The position numbers and the translations under genes are program-made. DNA of 6,613 nucleotides from Acidimicrobiaceae bacterium. Lineage in GTDB: Bacteria; Actinomycetota; Acidimicrobiia; Acidimicrobiales; RAAP-2. Where the stretch lies: assembly GCA_030838245.1 (NCBI GenBank), contig JAUTXB010000156.1:1-6613 (forward strand), in the 5' to 3' direction. The notes under the pieces are model-generated. The model was not told where the DNA came from, made no database searches, and saw only the letters and a program-made list of their open reading frames with translations. This document shows positions 1-6,613 of this stretch, one piece after another. Positions within the stretch are counted from its first letter, which is position 1. Each line of letters begins with the position of its first letter.

Positions 1-1932
<1,932 letters not shown>

Positions 1933-1936
<4 letters not shown>

Positions 1937-1946
1937 CGAACCCCTC
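1933..1946 (-). promoter_or_regulatory. glgE stop / treS start overlap (ATGA) with ribosome binding site
   Basis: Read on the minus strand, the glgE stop TGA (1935-1933) shares two bases with the treS ATG (1936-1934), giving ATGA. A Shine-Dalgarno-like GAGGGG lies at 1946-1941, four bases before the ATG and inside the last glgE codons. This fixes the treS start and suggests translational coupling, so that both enzymes are made together. Confidence 0.85.
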
Positions 1947-4074
1947 GGGTGTCTGCGGCCCGATTGGCGGTGATCGCCGTCGGCCGGCCGAGGTGGAGGA
2001 TATGGGCGGGAACGACCTTTGGGTCGAGGATCACGAAGTTGCGCGCTCCTTCCCACTGATAGTGGGCATCGGCGAGGAGATCGTGCATGTCGAAGGGGCG
2101 GCCGACCTCGATACCCAGGGCGTCGAGGTCGAGATCGATCCATCCCGACTGGCGATGGGTGGGATCCAGGTTGACCACCATGACCATCGTGTCAGCTTCC
2201 GTTCCCGCCAGACCACGTGCCGTAGTTGCCTGAGCAGGACGCGACTTGGAGTACACCAACAGCTGTTCGTTCTCGCTCCCGTGGAACCGGAGCGAGTCGT
2301 TGAACTGCAAGGCGGGGTGGCCGCGACGGATGCGGTTGTGCCGGGAGACCAGGGCGGCCAGGCTGTTCGGCCGATCCAGGTCCCAGTGCCGGATGGCGTA
2401 CTTCTCGGAGTGGCGATACTCCTCGGAACCGGGCTGGCGGGGAACGCGCTCTTGGAGCTCGAAGGCAGGGCCGTAGATGCCGTAGCTGGCGGCCAGGGTG
2501 GCGGCCAGGACCAGGCGGACGGAAAAGATTGACGGGCCACCGTGTTGCAACTGGTCAGTAAGGATGTCAGGGGTATTGGGCCAAAAGTTGGGCCGGAAGA
2601 AATCGGCCACCTCGGTGGCGGTGAGTTCGGTCAGGTAGGACTCGAGCTCCCAGCGCGTCTGACGCCAGGTGAAATAGGTGTACGACTGGGTAAAGCCCAC
2701 CTTGGCCAAGCGGTACATGACCTTGGGACGGGTGAACGCCTCGGCCAGGAAGATCGTCTCGGGGTGTAGTTGCTTGACCGAGCTGATCAACCACTCCCAA
2801 AAGGGCAGCGGCTTGGTGTGGGGGTTGTCGACCCGGAACACGGTGATCCCATGGCCGATCCAGAACTCCACCACCTCTTTTAACGCGTCCCAGAGCTGGC
2901 GCCAGTCCTCGGTCTCGAAATCGAGGGGGAATATGTCCTCGTAACGCTTGGGCGGGTTCTCGGCGTACCGGATGGACCCGTCGGGACGGTGGCGGAACCA
3001 TTCGGGATGCTCGCCTACCCACGGGTGGTCGGGCGAGCATTGGAAGGCAAGGTCGAGGGCCACGTCGATGCCGACCGAGGCGGCGGCGCCGACAAGATGG
3101 TCGACGTCGTCGATGGAGCCCAACTGGGGATGGACAGACGTGTGACCTCCGTCGGCTGCTCCGATGGCCCAGGGCGAACCCGGATCGCCCGGTCCGGCCA
3201 CCGGGGACCCGTCGTCTCCCTTCCGGCTGGTCGCCCCTATGGGATGGATGGGCGGAAGATAGAGCACATCGATACCCAGTCGCGTCAGGTACGGGAGGCG
3301 CCCCTCCACGTCAGCGAGCGTGCCGTGCCGGGTGGGATCGGGCGAAGCCGAGCGGGGAAAGAGCTCGTACCACGTGCTGAAGCGGGCGCGTTCGGGGTCG
3401 ACGAAGACACTCAGCTCGAGCGAGGCTGCCGCCGCCGTCCGATCGGGGTAGCGCCGCGCCAGCTCGGCCAGGTCGTCGCCGAAGACGAGTTCGGCCACAG
3501 AGGCGGACGGGCTGTGCTCGGCGTCACGGAGACGGCCGGCCAGTGCGGTAAGGGTCCGCTTGTCCGCCCCACGGGCCCGCCGGGCGGCCCATTGCACCAG
3601 CTCGGCCCCGACGAGAAGATCGGCCGAGGCGTCCTGTCCGGCGTCGATCCTCGCTCTGAGGTCTCGGCGCCAGGTCCCGAAGCGGTCGATCCAGGCGTGC
3701 ACGGCGAAGCGGTGGCGGCCCAGGTCCGATACCGGGAATGCCCCGCGCCACCGGTCGTTGCCGATCGGGGCCATGGGCACGGCCAGCCAACGGTTGTCCG
3801 ATGCGTGGCGGTGACGCACCTCGCAGACGAGCAGGTCGTGCCCGTCAGCGAATGCATCGGCCTCAACGGTCACCTCGTCGCCGACGGCAGCCTTGGCCGG
3901 ATAGCGACCGCCGTCGACCTGGGGGCGTACCGCCTCGATGACCGGTCGGACCTTGCCCCGTGACGTGGGCGGCGGGCTTTGGCCCTGAGAGGCGGGCGCG
4001 GGCCTGCTGTGATCGACCGGCTCCCTCCCCTCCGCCTCCTGTGACCGCGCCCTTGCCGCGGATCGCTTCGCCAT
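1933..4074 (-). CDS. glgE: Alpha-1,4-glucan:maltose-1-phosphate maltosyltransferase GlgE
   Basis: This 713-residue GH13 enzyme transfers maltosyl units from alpha-maltose-1-phosphate to the non-reducing end of an alpha-1,4-glucan, releasing phosphate. Residues about 43-220 match the GlgE N-terminal domain (RYPAKAAVGDEVTVEADAF, 57-75; DAGQDASADLLVGAEL, 144-159). The catalytic barrel begins near STWYELFPRS (233-242) and contains LYLPPIHPIG (271-280). The nucleophile is D416 in FRVDNPHTKP, the acid/base E445 in FLAEAFTRP, and the third carboxylate D503 in NTPDIL. Phosphate-site positions known from GlgE structures are present as S300, N373, K376, Y378 and N417. A beta domain closes the protein (VMVVNLDP, 631-638). 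The length is close to the family norm (about 660-700), with roughly 40 extra basic and proline-rich residues at the N-terminus. The loop after RKG reads DDG rather than the usual RNN. It is the first gene of the operon; the ATG is supported by an upstream AGGAGGT. Confidence 0.98.
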
Positions 4075-4087
4075 GGTTGTGGGGCCG

Positions 4088-4094
4088 ACCTCCT
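4088..4094 (-). promoter_or_regulatory. Ribosome binding site of glgE
   Basis: The minus strand reads AGGAGGT, a near-perfect Shine-Dalgarno sequence, at 4094-4088. It ends 13 bases before the ATG at 4074, longer than the usual 5-9. No other ATG, GTG or TTG lies in frame between them, so the ATG at 4074 remains the best start. It supports including the low-complexity N-terminal extension in GlgE. Confidence 0.7.
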
Positions 4095-4108
4095 AGTTAG
4101 ACCGTCGT

Positions 4109-4124
4109 ACCCCAGGCACGGGGT
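4109..4124. repeat. Inverted repeat ACCCC-N6-GGGGT in the glgE leader region
   Basis: Perfect 5-base arms (4109-4113 and 4120-4124) flank AGGCAC. The repeat lies about 15 bases upstream of the glgE Shine-Dalgarno, so it could be an operator or a small leader hairpin. Short G/C-only arms arise easily by chance in such GC-rich DNA, so support is weak. Confidence 0.3.
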
Positions 4125-4146
4125 TGGCAAACCGCTCGCTAATCCG

Positions 4147-4161
4147 AACACTCATCGTGTT
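4147..4161. repeat. Inverted repeat AACAC-N5-GTGTT, candidate operator
   Basis: Perfect 5-base arms with a 5-base spacer (TCATC) form a 15-base dyad. It is more A/T-rich than its surroundings, which makes it less likely to be a composition artefact. Its right arm overlaps the TT of the candidate -35 box at 4160. Geometry and position fit a site for a dimeric repressor, but no regulator gene is in the window and the family cannot be named. Confidence 0.4.
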
Positions 4162-4188
4162 GACGGGAACCCGTTCTGATTGTGATCG
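4160..4188 (+). promoter_or_regulatory. Candidate promoter of the lipoprotein gene
   Basis: TTGACG (4160-4165) is a good housekeeping-type -35 box. At a 17-base spacing lies TGATCG (4183-4188), a poor -10 box; a 15-base spacing gives TGTGAT (4181-4186). The -35 is convincing and the -10 is not. It lies about 35-60 bases before the start at 4222 and overlaps both A/T-containing dyads. Confidence 0.3.
4163..4174. repeat. Inverted repeat ACGGG-AA-CCCGT, candidate operator
   Basis: Perfect 5-base arms around AA, starting two bases after the 4147-4161 dyad. It would lie in the spacer of the candidate plus-strand promoter, where a bound protein would block transcription. Seen directly as sequence; the function is inferred. 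Confidence 0.35.
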
Positions 4189-4209
4189 CCCAACAGCTGA
4201 AGCGTATCC

Positions 4210-4216
4210 GGGGGGA
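4210..4216 (+). promoter_or_regulatory. Ribosome binding site of the Tat lipoprotein gene
   Basis: GGGGGGA at 4210-4216 ends five bases before the ATG at 4222, a normal spacing. Another ATG at 4217 is in a different frame and too close to this site, so 4222 is the start. It is also the one that gives a clean Tat signal peptide. Confidence 0.6.
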
Positions 4217-4221
4217 ATGCA

Positions 4222-4626
4222 ATGGACATATCCAGTCTTTCACGGCGGAATTTCCTGCATGCTGGTGCGGTGGCCTCGGAGGGACTGGTCCTGGGTGGCG
4301 CGCTGGCCGCGTGCAGTTCGGGTGCTGCCACCGTCCACCAGGACTGTGGAGCGGTCAAGGCGTCGTTGAAACAGGTCAAGGGAAGCCCGGCCCCACCCGG
4401 AGACATCCCGGCACTGCTGGTGCCCATACTCCCGGCCGCGCAATCGGTGCAGAACGACCCCGCCGCCACCCAGCTCGACGCAGCCATCCAGCAGAACGTG
4501 CGGAACCAGGTGGCCGCGCTGAACGCCTCGACCGCTGTCTTGCAGCCGGCGGTCACCGCCAGGAAGCTCAAGATCGTGGGGGCTGTGTATCAACTGGCCA
4601 GCGGCCGGTTCACGATCCTGGACTGA
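4222..4626 (+). CDS. Predicted Tat-exported lipoprotein of unknown function
   Basis: The product is 134 residues and I do not recognise the mature part. The N-terminus carries a twin-arginine motif, SRRNFLH (7-13), a moderately hydrophobic stretch, and a lipobox LAAC with C31 as the lipidated cysteine followed by SSG. It should therefore be exported folded by Tat, cleaved by signal peptidase II and anchored to the outer face of the cytoplasmic membrane. The mature protein is about 104 residues, Ala/Gln/Val-rich and probably helical (about 68-117). It has one further cysteine (C42), no cofactor motif that I can identify, and ends in GRFTILD. An acidic E20 inside the hydrophobic region is unusual for a signal peptide. 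It stands alone, divergent from glgE and convergent with the kinase gene. Start, signal and strand are well supported; the function is open. Confidence 0.8.
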   Translation: MDISSLSRRNFLHAGAVASEGLVLGGALAACSSGAATVHQDCGAVKASLKQVKGSPAPPGDIPALLVPILPAAQSVQNDPAATQLDAAIQQNVRNQVAALNASTAVLQPAVTARKLKIVGAVYQLASGRFTILD

Positions 4627-4651
4627 GGCGCTCAGAAGCTCCCGCGCTGGC

Positions 4652-4691
4652 CGTGGCCGAACGGCCCACGACACGACGCATCAGCGTGGTG
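4652..4691. other. Two adjacent imperfect hairpins in the convergent gap
   Basis: 4652-4670 folds with arms CGTGGCC and GGCCCACG (one bulged C) around a GAAC loop. 4672-4691 folds with eight-base arms CACGACGC and GCGTGGTG (one G-G mismatch) around ATCA. Both follow the lipoprotein stop by 26-65 bases. Neither is followed by a T-run. They may assist termination or protect the 3' end of the transcript. Confidence 0.35.
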
Positions 4692-4696
4692 CCCGT

Positions 4697-4721
4697 GCGA
4701 CCCGGTGGAACCGGCGGTCGC
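4697..4721. terminator. Candidate bidirectional terminator hairpin
   Basis: The left arm GCGACCCGGT (4697-4706) pairs with ACCGG (4710-4714) and GTCGC (4717-4721), with a 3-base loop (GGA) and a two-base CG bulge: ten base pairs in all. It sits between two convergent stop codons, just after the kinase stop (4727) and 71 bases after the lipoprotein stop, where a shared terminator is expected. There is no T-tract on either strand, so a classical intrinsic terminator is not proven. T-less hairpins at 3' ends are often described in high-GC actinobacteria. Confidence 0.45.
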
Positions 4722-4726
4722 CCCTG

Positions 4727-6613
4727 TCACGGGTGCGGTTCGCCGGTCTGCACCGGCGCGGCCGGTGGCACGGGCCCGGGCATCCGGCTGGCCTCGTCCA
4801 AGTAGCCGATGAGACGGGGGACGTCGACCGGCTTGGCCAAGTAGCCCACCGCGCCCGCGTCCAAGATCCGTTCGATCCGACCGGGCGTCACATCGGCCGA
4901 CAGGACCACCACCGGGATGGATGCTGTCGCCGGATCCGATTTGAGCCGCCGGAGCGCCTCCTCCCCGCTCATGTCGGGAAGGTGGAGGTCCAAGAGGATC
5001 AGTACCGGGTGAAGCTCGCGGGCGAGCTCCAGGGCGAGGGTCCCTTGCACGGAGACCTGGAGCGTCTCGGAGCGCCCGTTGAACAGCCGCTCGATCATCC
5101 GGAGGCTGGCCAGGTTGTCCTCCACATAGAGGACCACTCCCCCGGCCTTGTCCGCCCCCAGTACCGACGGGCGATGCGAGTCGAACTCGGCCCGGGGGAG
5201 CTCCACCCAGAACTTCGATCCGTGGCCGACCTCGCTGCCTGCGCCGATGGTGCCGGCCATGGCCTCGACCAGGGCCTTGGACAGGGACAGCCCGACGCCG
5301 GTTCCCTCGATGCCGCTGTGGGTCGCCCCCATGCGGTCGAAGGGCACGAAGAGGCGCTCGAGGTTGGGCCCGGAAATCCCCAGTCCGGTGTCAGAGACGG
5401 TAAGGGCCACGATCTCTACCGACGCTGACCCGGTGATAACGACGCTGCCCCCTTCGCGGTTGTACTTGATGGCGTTGGATACCAGGTTCAACAGGACCTG
5501 CTTGATCCGCTGGCGGTCGGCCCAGACGGCGAGATCGTCGAGGCCGTGTTGCTCGACGGTGACGGCCCGGGCGGCGGCGATCGGGCCCATCAGCGACACG
5601 ATCTCGGCCACGACGTCCCCGAGCATGATCGGCTCCATGGACAGCGACAGGTTGCCCGATTCGATCTGCGAGATGTCGAGCACCTCGTTGATCAGCTGGA
5701 GGAGGTGCTGTCCGGCGGACACGATGTGGTTGATGCTGTCGGCGTTGTCGGGGCTCAACTCCTCGAGCTGCAAGAGCTGGCCGAAACCCAGGATGGCCGT
5801 CAGCGGGGTCCGCAGCTCGTGGCTCATGCGAGAGAGGAACTCATCCTTGGCCTGAGTGGCGGCCAGGGCCTCGTCCCGAGCGCGCTCAAGGTCCGACTTG
5901 CGCTCGGCCAAAAGGCTGGACGCAGTCTTCACCGCCGCCCCCAACTGACCCAGCTCGTCTTCCGACTCCGGTGCGGGCTCCAGGGGCTCGTCCGCGCCCA
6001 GGTGGGCGGCGTTGCGGGCGATGAGGGCGATCCGACGAGAAGCCTTTCGCAGCATGGCCACGGCGAGCACAACGCTGAGCACGATCACGCCCAGACCGAT
6101 GTAGTCCACCGCTCGGGACCACGCCACGTAGGAGTTCAGCTGAGCCCGTTGGCTGTTGCGGGCCGAGCCCAGGTCGTTCTCAACCTGGCTTACCTCTCGA
6201 CGTATGCCGTCCATCAGGCTCTTGCCGACCAACAGCTTGTCGGTCAGGTTCGTGCCGGCCAGGGTGTGGTCGGCCACACCCGAGCGAACCTGGCTCAACA
6301 ACACGAACTCCGACACGATGCGGGACTTGAGCGCGGCGGTCTGGCTCGGGGTGAGTACCCCGGCGGCGCCGGGCACGCCTCTGTTCAGCGCGCCGCTCAA
6401 CGCCGCAACCGCCTGGTTGTACGGCTGCAGGAACTGCTGATCGCCCGTGGCCGCGTAGCCGCGGACGCCGGTCTCGGCGTTGGTCAACAGCTGCAGCTTG
6501 GCGTTGATGTCGGCAATGGCGTTTGACGTCTGCCTGGTGGTCGACAACTGATCGTTGACCTTCTGGGTCAAGAGGATGCCCGAGATCACACAGGCCAGCA
6601 GGCCGAGAAGCGG
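4727..6613 (-). CDS. Membrane-bound hybrid histidine kinase, CHASE3-like sensor plus C-terminal receiver (5' end cut)
   Basis: The frame is open to the right edge. The first possible start inside the window, a GTG at 6589, lies within a hydrophobic segment whose upstream codons read PLLGLLAC, so the true start is outside. Numbering from that GTG, the first membrane helix ends near residue 7. An extracytoplasmic CHASE3-like domain follows (AETGVRGYAATGDQQFLQPY, 38-57), then a second helix (about 163-180) and a HAMP-like/coiled-coil linker (181-250). The HisKA box has H257 in SHELRTP. The ATPase domain shows N372 (N-box), DTGLGI (400-405), LFVPFDRM and GTGVGLSLSK (429-438). The receiver has E490/D491, phospho-acceptor D534 in LLDLHLPDMSG, S564 and K586 in LAKPVD. 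A proline-rich tail of about 17 residues ends at the TGA at 4727. All catalytic residues are present. The ligand and downstream partner are unknown; no response regulator gene is visible. Confidence 0.95.
   Translation of the reverse strand, partial: PLLGLLACVISGILLTQKVNDQLSTTRQTSNAIADINAKLQLLTNAETGVRGYAATGDQQFLQPYNQAVAALSGALNRGVPGAAGVLTPSQTAALKSRIVSEFVLLSQVRSGVADHTLAGTNLTDKLLVGKSLMDGIRREVSQVENDLGSARNSQRAQLNSYVAWSRAVDYIGLGVIVLSVVLAVAMLRKASRRIALIARNAAHLGADEPLEPAPESEDELGQLGAAVKTASSLLAERKSDLERARDEALAATQAKDEFLSRMSHELRTPLTAILGFGQLLQLEELSPDNADSINHIVSAGQHLLQLINEVLDISQIESGNLSLSMEPIMLGDVVAEIVSLMGPIAAARAVTVEQHGLDDLAVWADRQRIKQVLLNLVSNAIKYNREGGSVVITGSASVEIVALTVSDTGLGISGPNLERLFVPFDRMGATHSGIEGTGVGLSLSKALVEAMAGTIGAGSEVGHGSKFWVELPRAEFDSHRPSVLGADKAGGVVLYVEDNLASLRMIERLFNGRSETLQVSVQGTLALELARELHPVLILLDLHLPDMSGEEALRRLKSDPATASIPVVVLSADVTPGRIERILDAGAVGYLAKPVDVPRLIGYLDEASRMPGPVPPAAPVQTGEPHP
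4741..4758 (+). terminator. Strong hairpin in kinase 3' end, possible terminator for plus-strand transcript
   Basis: Perfect seven-base arms CGCCGGT (4741-4747) and ACCGGCG (4752-4758) enclose CTGC. It lies in the last codons of the minus-strand kinase gene, so it can only act as a terminator for transcripts arriving from the lipoprotein side. No T-run follows. It falls in the proline-rich C-terminal tail codons, where GC-rich palindromes may also arise from codon use. Confidence 0.3.

Larger units (their letters stand above)
4075..4221. promoter_or_regulatory. Divergent intergenic region between glgE operon and lipoprotein gene
   Basis: These 147 bases separate the two divergent starts and must hold the promoters for both directions. 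They contain three short perfect dyads (4109-4124, 4147-4161, 4163-4174) and a TTGACG candidate -35 on the plus strand. I could not find a convincing -35/-10 pair for glgE on the minus strand. No RNA gene or riboswitch is recognisable. Confidence 0.6.

Noticed and set aside
2989..3963. Plus-strand open frame (324 codons) opposite glgE
   Set aside because: It is antisense to the conserved GlgE catalytic and N-terminal domains, with no ribosome site and no recognisable motif.
4075..4221. Possible riboswitch or small RNA in the divergent region
   Set aside because: At 147 bases with only short dyads, I see no conserved riboswitch core or extended fold; operator-like sites are the simpler reading.
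4152..4674. Two minus-strand frames opposite the lipoprotein gene (4152-4571 and 4240-4674)
   Set aside because: Their products lack recognisable features, whereas the plus-strand frame has a coherent signal peptide and ribosome site.
4182..4805. Plus-strand frame of 207 codons overlapping the lipoprotein gene
   Set aside because: It runs through the lipoprotein gene in another frame and into the kinase 3' end, lacks a good ribosome site, and has no motif. The 4222 frame has a Shine-Dalgarno, Tat motif and lipobox.
5546..6526. Plus-strand open frame (326 codons) opposite the kinase
   Set aside because: It is antisense to the HisKA and CHASE3 coding sequence; composition is typical of a shadow frame and there is no domain.

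Overview
The window is about 6.6 kb of high-GC DNA with almost no non-coding space and strong G/C preference at third codon positions. The gene content points to an actinobacterium-like genome: a GlgE-pathway operon, a small Tat-exported lipoprotein and a hybrid sensor kinase. The sequence alone does not fix the lineage more finely. The fused trehalose synthase/maltokinase differs from the separate genes of Mycobacterium, so a mycobacterium is unlikely.

Layout. Positions 1-4074, minus strand, hold a two-gene operon. glgE (4074 down to 1933) encodes the maltose-1-phosphate-dependent alpha-glucan maltosyltransferase. It overlaps by four bases (ATGA) a second gene, which runs from 1936 off the left edge of the window. 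That gene encodes a complete trehalose synthase (TreS) domain followed by the start of a maltokinase (Mak/Pep2) domain. Its stop codon lies outside the window, so it is easy to overlook if only closed reading frames are considered. Positions 4075-4221 are a divergent intergenic region with several short dyads. Positions 4222-4626, plus strand, encode a 134-residue predicted Tat-dependent lipoprotein of unknown function. Positions 4627-4726 are a short convergent gap rich in hairpins. Positions 4727-6613, minus strand, encode a membrane-bound hybrid histidine kinase (CHASE3-like sensor, HAMP-like linker, HisKA, HATPase, C-terminal receiver). Its N-terminus lies beyond the right edge.

How the genes work together. 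TreS interconverts trehalose and maltose, the maltokinase half phosphorylates maltose to alpha-maltose-1-phosphate, and GlgE adds the maltosyl unit to an alpha-1,4-glucan and releases phosphate. The operon therefore encodes the route from trehalose to linear alpha-glucan. A branching enzyme (GlgB) is the obvious missing partner and may lie past the left edge. Nothing in the sequence directly links the lipoprotein or the kinase to this pathway. The lipoprotein shares only the divergent promoter region, and the kinase is convergent to it. I see no CRISPR array, mobile element, tRNA or rRNA, and no clearly new multi-gene system. The least explained items are the orphan Tat lipoprotein, the paired dyads in its upstream region, and an unusual active-site loop in GlgE.
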